From NCBI RefSeq assembly GCF_932294415.1, contig NC_065538.1:25879957-25943956 (forward strand): a stretch of 64,000 nucleotides of DNA, given 5' to 3'. The notes beneath the pieces were generated by a model. The model was not told the DNA's origin. It saw only the letters and a list, made by a program, of their open reading frames with translations, and made no database searches. The stretch is from Quercus robur. Its lineage: Eukaryota; Streptophyta; Magnoliopsida; Fagales; Fagaceae. Below, piece by piece: positions 1 to 11,100 of the stretch. Numbering within the stretch: the first letter of the stretch is position 1; every line of letters starts with the position of its first letter. The position numbers and the translations under genes are program-made.

Positions 1-296
1 CCGTCGAGCAGCTGTCGAGCAGCTGTCGAGCCACGGGGCTGGAACAACTTCATAAGCTCGATGGATAGCTAGCTGTCAAGCTAGCTATCGAGTTTTAATG
101 AACAGCACTTCTTCAGCTTGAATTTTGAATAGACTTACATGTCTTCAACACTTGATCTTGAAACACAGTTTCTTGAAGTATGAAACACATCCTAGATCTG
201 TCCAAATACAAGTACAGTGCGTTTTGTCAAAGGATAAGCCAATTACATAAAATAGTGACATATATTCCTAACAAGTGAATCACATATGTCCTAACA
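1..296 (-). repeat. 3' LTR of the copia-type element, partial (cut by window edge)
   Basis: On the minus strand the LTR begins TGTTAGGACATATG immediately after a purine tract, which fits the TG start of an LTR. It runs to the window edge. Its far part (1-96) is rich in TGTCGAG/TATCGAG units. Confidence 0.65.
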
Positions 297-310
297 TTCT
301 CCCCCTTTAG
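297..310 (-). other. Polypurine tract of the copia-type element
   Basis: The minus strand reads CTAAAGGGGGAGAA directly before the LTR start TGTTAGG. This is the expected position and composition for plus-strand priming. Confidence 0.65.
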
Positions 311-857
311 CAATCCGTGACAAAACCAGAATAAACAAATGAACATATGAGAGAAGTCATAAATCACTCAACTCATATTCACGTGTTGAATACAATAAAA
401 TCTATCCAAACACAAACTCTTGAAAAACTTTGCAAAAAAAGAGTTTATGGCAAGAAGACTTTAACAACCTGTATTTCTGAAACACTTTAAACAAAACTCA
501 TCAAGGCATCTTTGTGTGAAACAGAAATAATTGATTGCATACACGTAGTAAGAAGCATGTGCATAAAGAGAGAAAAGAAACAACACATGTGAGGGTAGGT
601 GAAAGAACATACATCAACATATATAAAGAATATAAGTACAATGTATGTCAAAAATAGTCACAAGACCCATGTACAAGAACAAATGTATCTAAAATAGAGA
701 AAAGAAAAAGATACAAGTAATCCTCACTACATCCCTAAAAAAAAAAATCAACACTCCCCTAACAAAATATCTTATACTAACTCTCTCCCTAAGAATGACT
801 ACTCTCATATCCAAAACTATTCCCCATTTTTGTCATGAGTGACAAAGGGTAAGAGTG

Positions 858-2060
858 TCAAGTAAATATCTCATCCGTAGAGTTAGCATCTCCATCATCA
901 TCATCCGAAGCATCATCGTCATTACCATCATCATCATCCTTATCCTCAGAATCAGAAGCCACTAGAGGATGTGGTGAACTAGAAGCCTCAAGAGCATAAC
1001 CACTCATGGTCTCCTGTCGTCGTGCAATACGACCGACACGAACGTTCACCTGATACAACTCTGTAGAGAGTGTATCAAGGCAAGAATCCATGCGCTGCAG
1101 CTGCGCCATGATGTCTCCTAGAGTTACATTGCCCGAAGAAGAGGAGGAAGCGGATGTGGATGGAGCAGAACAAGATGGAGCAGAATGGGAGGGAGGAGCT
1201 GCTGAATCCTACTACCGAGACCTAAACTACACCTCGCTACATTTAACGGTAGCGTAGTCTGTGGCACACATGACAGAAAAATGGTCGGAAGAGGGAAAAG
1301 GAATAGAAAAATGGCATAGAATCCACGTGATAGCCGAAGGGAAAATGAGCTTATCACGGGTAGCCGTATTCCTATACACATCTAAGATAGAAAGAATAAA
1401 ATGTGAAGGAAAATTTATAGTGAGGTGCTCTAACAAAGAAAGCAAAAATCGAGCACGAGGCTCTATGATAGAGTTAAAGTGAGATAGTGGGTGTAAAACA
1501 AAAGTCATCACCATGTTCATGAATCTAGGACCTTTAGCAAAGGGCTTACATGGTGTAAACAGACGATCAGCCCAATCTATAGGACGCTCACAGAAAGCGG
1601 AAATCATCTTGTCTTTGGACACAGTCCTCAGATGCTCACAACCGGGGTAGTCAGGATGCTCTACCCTCGAAACATGAAGCACATCTGCAACAAGCTACGG
1701 TGTGACTACAATGTGCGTACCTCAAATGCGAGTAGAAAAGAGAGATACTGAAAAATCGAAACCATGCATGTTGGAGTAAAACTCCTGGATTAGCACGGTC
1801 GGACAAGTGACCAAGACGTCACATAGTGACTCCTATCCCAAACTGTGAATGACGGTGGGAAGGTCAGTGTTGGCGAAGTCCACCAAAATGACTTGGCGTT
1901 CCGAATGAACACCTCATTGAGAAAAGTTCTCTGAGAAGTCCTTTCAGGCATCCTCATCATGGAACCGAATATGAGAAGAAGTAGGATCAGAAGAAGACAA
2001 TGCCCTAGAACGTAAAAGGTTTTGGGATGGAGTTGACTTACACTTAGGTACCATAGACAT
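858..2060 (-). pseudogene. Extra ORF of the copia-type element ('putative plant transposon protein' type)
   Basis: A nearly continuous minus-strand reading starts at the Met at 2060 (MSMVPKCKS), passes a conserved globular region (around 1680-1230, containing SKDKMISAFCERP and NMVMTFVLHPLSHFNSI), and ends with a helical segment (MAQLQRMDSCLDTLSTEL) and a very acidic Asp/Glu tail (stop near 858). I recognise this as the domain that databases call 'putative plant transposon protein', found in retrotransposon-borne ORFs of many trees; its function is unknown. In-frame stops occur around 1943, 1880, 1720 and 1210, so this copy is dead. It lies downstream of gag where pol would normally be. Confidence 0.6.
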
Positions 2061-3995
2061 GACTAACGTAAACAGAAAGAAAGGGAGAGAAAGAGAGACA
2101 ATTAGAAAATTCCAAAAGCAATTCAAATATAACAAGTATATTGAAAAGAGAGTACGTATGTATGGGGAATGCATGAACATGTGATATGCAAAAAAAATTG
2201 CATCATGGGCTCAGCCCAATCCAATCCTACCAGCACACATCAGTTTAACATATATAACACACATCTAAATGCATGAAAATATAGTTATAATGCATGTGTG
2301 ATGCAATGCATGAAGTTTTAAGATCATGTAAGCAAAACCCATCTCAAAATTTCAACAATAACTCATCAATTTTGAAAAACCCCAAAAATTTTCAAAAACC
2401 CCAAAACCTAGGTTTCAAAACATGAAATGCATGTAAATGAAAGAGAATAGAAGCTTACCAAGTGAAGGAAAACTTGAAAAAGCTTGCAAAATCACTAGGG
2501 AAGAGGTTTGGAGTGAGAGAGACAGTGTTTGGAAGATGAATAGGTGCGGACAGATCGAAGAAATGAGAACCGGGTCGCGAAGAACGAATATATAGATCCT
2601 CAGTAATTCTCGACAGATAGAGGTGTCGAGAAGTGTCGAGAAAAACAACGTTGACAGATACAGCTATCGAGAAGGTGTCGAGAAACAAAGCAAAGACATA
2701 AGAAGAGAAGCTCGATCGATCCACCAGCTGTCGAGAAGCTATCGAAGGTCCCGGAACTTTTTCGTTCGGTCCACCAACTATCGAGGATCTATTGAGATTG
2801 TGATAGGAAAATATTTTAAGAGCTTGACAAATAGCCAGGTGTCGAGGAGGTATCGAGGAAGTGTCGAGATTACTTAAAAACCGTTTTTCAAGAAGGGAAA
2901 AACACAGATATGAATGCAATCAAGCATGCTACTCAACCAAAGATCAACATTTTAAGCTCTCAAAATCATCTCTCAACAAAAATTTTAAGTACAATGATCC
3001 CAAAAACACACACACACACACACACACACTAAACAAGTCTAACCAATTTTATATTTCAAAAACAAGTTAAGACAGTTTAGTGAGCATACATTAACACATG
3101 TAAAACCTTGTAATGGCCAAATCATATTGTACTTGCATATGTATCAAAAGTAGCAAAGAATATTGTGTGTTATGTGTGAAAAACATCGCAAGATTGCATA
3201 AGTGTATACATGTTATGGCGATTTAAGATATGAGAAAATCACTTTAACTCACACACAATCATAACTGTTTGATGGGGACTATCACCTTCGAGATACATCC
3301 TATAACTCCCACATCTCCTAGAATACACGCTTGCAATCATATTTAAAGTATTTTTGATCTTTTTGCTTTTCATTTTCTTTGCATATTTTTATTTAAGCAA
3401 ATCATGCATGGGCATATAAGAAAGAGAAAAGAAATACCCAATGATGGTAAGCATTTGACATTCCAATTTTGCTATGCTGAAGCACACAAATGTCATTGAC
3501 ACTGCACTTTTGCTATGCTGAAGCATACAGGTGTCATATTATGATTGGCGGGCAACAATGGTGAGATAATTATTTATGCCTTTCTCTTAGGATTTTCTAG
3601 TCCTTCCCGTCAAAAAGAGTGATATTATTGTTAAGTACAAGAGATTACTTAATCTTACTCATCACAAACAAGAGCCACAAAGCTCACTTACTTAGTTGTG
3701 CATAGAGATGATCATCTAAGTTACAAGAGATACAAAATTTAGAAAATTTTGTTTCAATGGCCATCTAAGGTACACAAGTATCAATGTACACATAACACAC
3801 ACAGTTTTTGTATTTTTCTAATTTTTCAAAAAAAAAAAAAATTATATTAAAAACAAAATAATCAAAACTGAAAACAAACAAAAACATGTTAAACAATGGA
3901 AAGTATAAAAATTAGATTGACTTAAAACTTGAAAGCAAAACACACAAGTAATGCACACACAAAAACAAGAAGAGAAAAAGAGAAAAGTTATAGAA
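2061..3995. other. Internal non-coding spacer of the copia-type element
   Basis: I see no real protein here. The stretch holds a cluster of TGTCGAG/TATCGAG units (about 2600-2875), a CA dinucleotide repeat (about 3006-3029), a short duplicated segment built on TTTTGCTATGCTGAAGCA (about 3466-3530) and A-rich runs. Confidence 0.5.
3006..3029. repeat. (CA)n microsatellite
   Basis: About a dozen CA units in the spacer of the copia-type element. Confidence 0.85.
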
Positions 3996-5919
3996 TCACT
4001 TGGAGCCCTTTTCCTTCCACACCCTGGAAGAACCTTTCCTTTGATTAAACCCTTGAACCGGCGATGAGGGGGAACAATTAAAACCATTCAAGTTCGAAAG
4101 GAACATAAGGACTTTGAGAAGATCTCCAAGGGGAGCAAGAGTGGATTGAAGCTGATTCTGGCTTCTAGATGCTATCATGCCGTTGCTCTGTTGAGTGGCA
4201 AACCACTTATAGCAATTTGGTCGAGTATGACCGGCAACTCCACAATGATGACAGAGATGCTGTTTCTTTTGTTTAGGTTTTTGAGAGTTAGCCTTCTTAG
4301 CCCTAGGGTTCTTAACTTCCTTCTTATCTTGCTTAGGGGGTGCTCCTAAGATAGATTTACCTTTGTATAAGTTCTCACTAGCTAAATCAGTTTTAACATC
4401 ATTGTTCTCAATTTCAACATTATTGTTAGGAGGAACAAAAATAGTAGTACCAGTAGAAGCAGTATTAGAGGAAGAGAAACCATACCCTAAACCTGTTCGA
4501 TCAGAAGTAGATTTCTGAAGATTGAGCATCTCATCAAGCTTTGCACTTGAAGTCCTCTCCAATTGAGCTCTGACTTGAAACATCTCCACTTCAAGCTTCT
4601 TGGTCTTCTTAGCCAAGAAATTATTCTCGAACCTCGGTGCTCCAATAGTCTGATTAGCCTCATCAAACTTTGTGGAAAGCTCTTCACAATCAAGTTCCAC
4701 ATCACTGAGCTTCTTAGTGGTCAGCCTGTAAAGTTTCTCATGTTTCTTAAAAAGCTTGTACAATTTCTCATAGGCTGTATGAATATCATCTTGATCATTC
4801 GTCTTCTCAAACTTGGACTCCACCAATTCCTCTTCTTCAACCACATCTTCAACAATCCCATCAGTAGGATTGACAGTGGCAGTGAAGACATTCAAGATTC
4901 CGTCATCCTCATTGTCGAAATCATCCTCAGGCTCGGTGTCGCTCAAGGTAGCAGCAAGTGCCTTGCTTTTTCCAATGCTCTTGAGATATGTAGGACACTC
5001 TTGTTTTATGTGACCAAAGTCTTGACACCCAAAGCACTTAGGTCTTGCGAGAACAGTGTACTAACCGCCATCTCTTGCATCCTTCTTCCCTTTGTCTTGG
5101 ATCTTGAACTGAGAAGAACTGAATTGCCTACAGTCCTTGTTGAAGCCCTTTCCATTGGCATTCTTCATAAACTTCTTGAACTACCTAGTGATGTAAGACT
5201 TCATCTTAAAATCTTCATCATCTGAAGACTCATTTGTCTTACTACTCTTGGCCTTCAGTGCCATGCTCTTGCCTTTACCCGTCTTGCCAATCCTAGTCAA
5301 CCCTAGCTCGTAGGTCTTCAGATTTCCATCCAATTCTGTTAAAGGAATCTTGTCAATGTCCTTTGATTCCTCGATTACCGTAATCTTGGCATGGAATCTC
5401 TCAGGTAAAGATCTGAGCACCTTTCTCACAATCTTGGGTTCAAGAATGGTTTCCCCAAGATTGAAAGCTGAGTTCACTATGTCCTAAAGCTGAGTTCACT
5501 ATGTCCTTGAGCTTGGCATAGAACTCATCAAACGACTCATCTTCCTCCATCTTAATCTCTTCAAAACTTGTAGTGAGCCTCTAAAGCTTTAAATCTTTAA
5601 CAACCTTTGTTCCTTCATAGGTTGTCTAGATGATGGTTCATGCTTCCTTAACAGTTTCAGTGGAGGATATCTTCTTGAACTCCTTATTTGTGACCGCACT
5701 GATTAAGCTATTCAACGCTTTGCTGTTGAAGTTTGCCGCCTTGATCTAGGAATCATCCCAATCGGCCGGCGCTTCCTTCGGCTTGGTCCAGCCTATCTCA
5801 ACAACTTGCCACACTTTCTCATCTAAAGACTACAAGAAAGCCCTCATGTATACTTTCTAGTATGCATAGTTAGTCTCATCAAATAAAGGAGGTATGATTA
5901 ACAACTGTCCTCTATCCAT
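3996..5919 (-). pseudogene. Copia-type gag (UBN2-like) with two CCHC zinc knuckles, degraded
   Basis: The reading starts at the Met at 5919 (MDRGQLLIIPPLFDETNYAY), typical of UBN2/DUF4219 gag proteins, and continues through the helical capsid-like region (LPERFHAKITVIEESKDIDK around 5400-5340). It has a first zinc knuckle CFGCQDFGHIKQEC near 5030-4990, then an acidic linker and coiled-coil region (4940-4480), then a second knuckle CHHCGVAGHTRPNC near 4250-4210. Several stops interrupt it (for example around 5880, 5620, 5485, 5185 and 5060). The last open stretch runs 4946-3996. Gag packages element RNA into virus-like particles. No protease or polymerase follows. Confidence 0.72.
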
Positions 5920-5972
5920 GACAAACAGGGGTCAATGGATCAACACAGTCAAGATTAAACCCTAATCAAAGT

Positions 5973-5990
5973 GTGCCTGCTTTGATACCA
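5973..5990 (-). other. Primer-binding site of the copia-type element
   Basis: The minus strand reads TGGTATCAAAGCAGGCAC, close to the TGGTATCAGAGC start of plant copia primer sites complementary to initiator-Met tRNA. It sits between the LTR remnant and gag. Confidence 0.7.
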
Positions 5991-6515
5991 CTTAATAGGC
6001 CAAAAAACGAATTGACCATTTGTGATAAATTAACCGATTAATTTAGCCAAGTGAATTCATTAAGTTAATTAACATGCAAACGAGTGATAGCACAAACAAA
6101 TCACCAATAAACTAATTATGTAGTGGAAAATAAATAACACGGTCACTTATTTACGAATGGGGAAAACCTACACGGCAAAAACTCCACCAGGTGATTTTCA
6201 GGTCACCACTCCCAAAACTTCACTATTATCACAACAAGCAGTTACAAGTAAAGGAATCACAGTACTTTATACCAACCTACAGTTGAACCCTTACCCCAAT
6301 ACCCAATTAAACTTATTCTGTAGTGACAATTGTAGAGAAGGTTGTTGGCTGCAAAGTTTTTCAATTCATCCTAATGATGAAGATCAAGAAGATGCTTGGT
6401 CACAAAACTCTACGGTGCACATACACAACAACTTCTTCACAAGAATGATGAACTAGGGCAAAACTTTGTCTCCGATTACAAATTTCTTGAACAAACTTTG
6501 TTCAACACTTGTGCA
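5991..6515 (-). repeat. 5' LTR remnant of the copia-type element
   Basis: This sequence precedes the primer-binding site on the minus strand and looks like the R/U5 part of an LTR. It does not contain the TGTTAGG start seen in the 3' LTR, so its outer part is missing. LINE coding sequence begins at its right edge. Confidence 0.5.
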
Positions 6516-7688
6516 ACTTGTGCAATTTTGGAGACTATTAAACAGCAGCAGCACTTTGGCCTACAAAGTATTCCAACACCGCTTCTTTAAGGATGGGAAT
6601 ATTCTCAATCTAAATGACCGGGCTAAGGGGTCATATGCTTGGAATAGTATAAAGGGCGTTAAACATTTAATAGAGATGGGCAGTAAGTAGTGGATTGGGA
6701 GAGGTAATAAAGTGAAAATTTGGGGAGACCCATGGCTGCCAAACTCACTTACACATAAGGTCCAATCCCCAGTTAGTCAATTACCTCATGATGCTAAAGT
6801 TGAAGAGCTCATTGATTGGGAAAACATGAGATGGAGAAATGATCTAATTGACCAAATTTTCTGGCTTGAGGAAGCTAATCTTATTTAAAAAAATCCAACT
6901 GAGTGATCGAAAACCACTTGACCGCTTGATTTGGGCTGAATCAAAGGATGGCAAATACACAGTCCGTAGTGCATATCGAATGGTTCTTGCAAGGGAGGAA
7001 GCTAATCAACCAAGTAGCTCACGCATCAAAGAGAATACTATTTGGTGTAAGATATGGAAGCTAAACATCCCTTCAAAGATCAAGCATTTCCTATGGAGAG
7101 CACTAATTAATTCACTGCCCACTAAGTTGAATTTAAAGAAATGGGGAGTACAAGTTTGGGAAGTTTGTGAGAGAAGTGGTGCAGAAAAAGAGGACACAAA
7201 TCATATCCTATGGCTTTGTCCTTCAACAAGAGTTGTGTGGGAAAGCAGCCCAATTTGGAGCTTGTGTTGTAACTCTCAGCACCAAAATTTTGAGGAGGTG
7301 ACAAAATTTATTTTCCAATTAGACCAACTAGAGTTACAGGAGCTATTCGCAATCCTAGCTTGGTCTTTATGGTTTTGCCGAAACAAAATAAGAGTGAATG
7401 AGCTTGATAAAGTGCCTCATGATGTGGTTTCCTGGGCCAACAACTTCAGACTTGAATTTCAATCCATAAAGGAAGGAATGAAAGCTGATAGACCAAAGGA
7501 AAATTTGAAATGGGTACCACCCCCTCAAGGCTGGTTCAAAGCTAATGTTGATGGAGCCATCTTCAAAGAATCTAATAAAGCAGGCATTGGTGTGGTGGTG
7601 CGTGACTGTCAAGGATGGGTGTTGGCAGCTTTGACAGAGAAAGTGGATGGTGTACAAGATGCAGAGGTCATTGAGGCATTGGCTATCC
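6516..7688 (+). pseudogene. LINE ORF2 3' fragment (zf-RVT and RNase H), cut by gap
   Basis: The plus strand encodes the C-terminal part of a plant non-LTR ORF2. It has the post-RT region (AYKVFQHRFFKDGNILNLND, YAWNSI), a zf-RVT region (KYTVRSAYRM, IPSKIKHFLWRALINSLPTK, DTNHILWLCPSTRVVW) and the start of an RNase H domain (WFKANVDGAIFKESNKAGIG, about 7530-7590). There is a stop near 6690 and a frameshift in an A-run near 6885. The end of the domain disappears into the N-run. It is a different copy and subtype from the LINE at 51147-57320. Confidence 0.8.
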
Positions 7689-8188
7689 NNNNNNNNNNNN
7701 NNNNNNNNNNNNNNNNNNNNNNNNNNNNNNNNNNNNNNNNNNNNNNNNNNNNNNNNNNNNNNNNNNNNNNNNNNNNNNNNNNNNNNNNNNNNNNNNNNNN
7801 NNNNNNNNNNNNNNNNNNNNNNNNNNNNNNNNNNNNNNNNNNNNNNNNNNNNNNNNNNNNNNNNNNNNNNNNNNNNNNNNNNNNNNNNNNNNNNNNNNNN
7901 NNNNNNNNNNNNNNNNNNNNNNNNNNNNNNNNNNNNNNNNNNNNNNNNNNNNNNNNNNNNNNNNNNNNNNNNNNNNNNNNNNNNNNNNNNNNNNNNNNNN
8001 NNNNNNNNNNNNNNNNNNNNNNNNNNNNNNNNNNNNNNNNNNNNNNNNNNNNNNNNNNNNNNNNNNNNNNNNNNNNNNNNNNNNNNNNNNNNNNNNNNNN
8101 NNNNNNNNNNNNNNNNNNNNNNNNNNNNNNNNNNNNNNNNNNNNNNNNNNNNNNNNNNNNNNNNNNNNNNNNNNNNNNNNNNNNNNNN
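7689..8188. other. Assembly gap (500 N)
   Basis: Exactly 500 N, a placeholder-type length. It swallows the 3' end of the LINE fragment and the last codons of the PDR transporter, so the join of these two should not be taken as proven. Confidence 0.98.
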
Positions 8189-11100
8189 GGACATAGCAAA
8201 GGTAAATGCAAACACTATTACAAATGCAACATTGACAATTGCAACCACTCCAGGAAATCATGATTGAAACCGAAATAGTCTCTCACAAAATCTTCCACTG
8301 TTTCACCAATATCCAGCATGTCCTTTTTATCTCCAAACTGTGATGCAACCAACCCATACAAGGTCCAAAAAAATGGACATGCCCAAGAGTACCATCTCCA
8401 CCAAATAGGGATCCTCTATTGTTGACAATGTAGGGAAAAAAAAAATCAAAGGAGAGGGAACAAAAAAGGTGAATACAGATGAAATAATTAAAGGTGGAAA
8501 AAACTTACAGTTTGTGGGATTATGAATCCTGAGAATATATTCCAGATTGCTAAAAATGCAGAGGAAATTGTGGAAGAAGTGTCTTGGTCTGGTGTCACAG
8601 CGACAGTCATCATGCCATAGAAGGTGAAGTACAATAGTGAGGTATACACGAAGAATATATACCAAAAGAATTTAGCAGCCGTCCATTCAAATCCAATCAA
8701 TACATATACAATAATACCATACACCAAGGCTTGTACAAAAACATACGGGAATTCAATCAGAACCTGCAATAAAAGATGAAATTGCATAATTAAACAAAGG
8801 TAAAGTATCATGTTAAAAAGTAAAAACACAGTTTTTAACATACAAACTTATTGATCATATCAAAATGTTTGTCTTCCTAAACGAATTTAAGAGAATACCT
8901 AAGTTAACAAAAGCCTGACAAATTGTTCTTACCTGTGCAAACGCATAGGACAGTGCTGAATACATCCCAGCTGCTCTTTCTCTATAGAAGACTGTTCGTT
9001 CAACAGACACCACTGGCTGCACTGAATTAGCGTTTTTAACACCAACAAAGAGAATGGCAGCATACATGGAACCCATTGCATTAAACAAATCTTGTTGCTT
9101 TGTCCTGTATTTATTAATGTTGAAAGTTAATTCAAATTCCCAAAGCAACTGGAGGAATTTGCACAAATATATCATTCTTTGTTCCCTCAGTTGTAACTTA
9201 CGTTTTTGAGCCAAGGTTCCAGAACATTGTCCCGAACATCAGGGCTATGAGAGTTGTGAAGAAAAATCTAACAAAAGTGTATAGTGGGTTGCGCCAATAT
9301 GACCAATGCTGTTTCCATAAGCAAGCCATGAATTGGGTGAAATATGACTGTGAGTATTGAGTAGGGAAATAGAGGTCCTTCGATCCGGGAACAGGGATGC
9401 TCAATTGTTCAATGAGTTCTTTGTTTCTCCTGAAATTTATGCCATTCAGATATACAGGTTTTTTTTTTTTTTTGGGGGGGGGGGGGGGGGGGTGCGTAGA
9501 AAAATGGGTAGTTTTAATCTAAGTGTAGGGACAGATTTGATTTGATAATTTAGTCAAGTATTATATAAAGTAAATCTACCTGTACAGCTCTGAATTTCTG
9601 TACACATTAGCAAAATCAATCCCCAAAGCTGTTTCATTTGCTGATGAAGTAACTTCCAACATCCAAGTTGCAGGATTGTAACCATCTTTAATTTTACTTA
9701 CTCCTTCTATTCCCTAAAATAAAAGAGAGGTAATTGTATTAGCAAATATTCAGAAAGATTAAGATCTAGAGTTAAAAGTTTGACTCTATATATTTCCTGA
9801 CATTCTGTAACATCATACCTCAAAATACTGGATTAAATGGCAAGATTGGCGACCCAATGGCCCTACATATATCTCTTGTCCCCCATTCTTCATTAGGAAT
9901 AGCTGCGATGTCATGTTAAACATGTCATTCTCTTATACAGATGAGAATATGAACAATAGTTCCAACCATTTTGATGTATTAGTATTTCTCACCTCATCAA
10001 AAGCTTCAAATATGTCAATGCTTGGCTGATGAATGGTGCACACAACTGTTCTTCCAGTGTCAACGGTGTTCCTCACAGTTCTCATAACAATAGCAGCAGC
10101 TCTAGCATCCAACCCTGAGGTTGGCTCATCCATAAAAAGTATGGAGGGGTTGGCAACTAACTCAACTGCAATTGTTAGCCTCTTACGTTGCTCAGTTGAG
10201 AGGCCATTCTCACTTGGCAACCCGACTAATGCCTGCCTCAACGGTTTCAGTTCCACAAGCTCCATAACTTCCTCAACAAACATCTGCAAACATTTTTTAT
10301 TTTCAAAAAACAGCATAAGACACTGTTTGAATATTCAATCTGCTTGTATTTGGCTCAAATTCCTTACCAATCAGAAAAGGTAAACTGTAAAAAAGTTTAT
10401 AGTATCATATAAGGATACAAAATCAGCATTCACAGCACTTCGCTCAGCTACCATTAACATTTTTTTGAACTAAACAAAAATGCTGGCTCCTTACTAAATG
10501 TCGTCATGGCTTTGATGAGGTCAATCATGGTTATAAGCTCTCTTTGACTTGTCTGTCTTAGCACACATGGAAAGAGTTTCTTTTTTTTTTCGGTGACCAC
10601 AAGGCAAGAATTAACAAGCTTATAATTGAAAAAATTCATTACTCCAAGCATGAACTCAGGCCTCAAGCGAAACCTGAGTCTGACTATATAGCTCAACCAA
10701 ATTGAGTTTGACAACCTACTTCTCTCAAATGGGTTCCCTAATAACATCTGTGAATTGCAATCAAACAAATACTTTCATGATTTGGATACAGTCAGTGCCG
10801 GCTCAATGCCTAGGCAACTTAGGCCTAGGCCTAGGCCTAAGGCCCCACAACAAATAAAAAATTTCCCTACTAAAAAAAGGCCTCATCTTGCTTAGTAAAA
10901 AGCCCAAAATTTTATAAAAATATAACATTTTTTAAATAATTGGTACTTTTTTTTAAGAGTGATACTAAAAATACCACAAATTTTATTATAGATTTAATTA
11001 ACATATCACCAATCACATAAAAAAGTAATTCAAACACAAATAAATTAAGTTGTTGAAATTCATTAATTACAGTCATAATCACATTTATTGTGAACATTTT

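Larger units (their letters stand above)
1..6515 (-). mobile_element. Non-autonomous Ty1/copia-type LTR retrotransposon, gag without pol
   Basis: Read on the minus strand the order is: remnant of the 5' LTR (about 6515 to 5991), primer-binding site (5990-5973), gag with two zinc knuckles (5919-3996), a long non-coding spacer, an extra ORF of the 'putative plant transposon protein' type (2060-858), a polypurine tract (310-297) and the start of the 3' LTR (296 to beyond base 1). No protease, integrase, reverse transcriptase or RNase H is visible between gag and the extra ORF, so the copy could only move with enzymes supplied in trans. The right end stops where LINE coding sequence starts near 6516. 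All coding parts carry stops. Exact ends are not resolved because the left end lies outside the window. Confidence 0.72.

Noticed and set aside
2415..2919. 154-residue minus-strand open frame
   Set aside because: It crosses the TGTCGAG repeat cluster and shows no domain; composition follows the repeats, so it is a chance frame in the retroelement spacer.
4563..5225. 220-residue plus-strand open frame
   Set aside because: It lies opposite the gag zinc-knuckle and coiled-coil region and has no motif; it is a shadow of gag.
7609..8267. Several long frames running through the N-run
   Set aside because: They are open only because N translates without stops; the real content is the LINE end and the PDR end.
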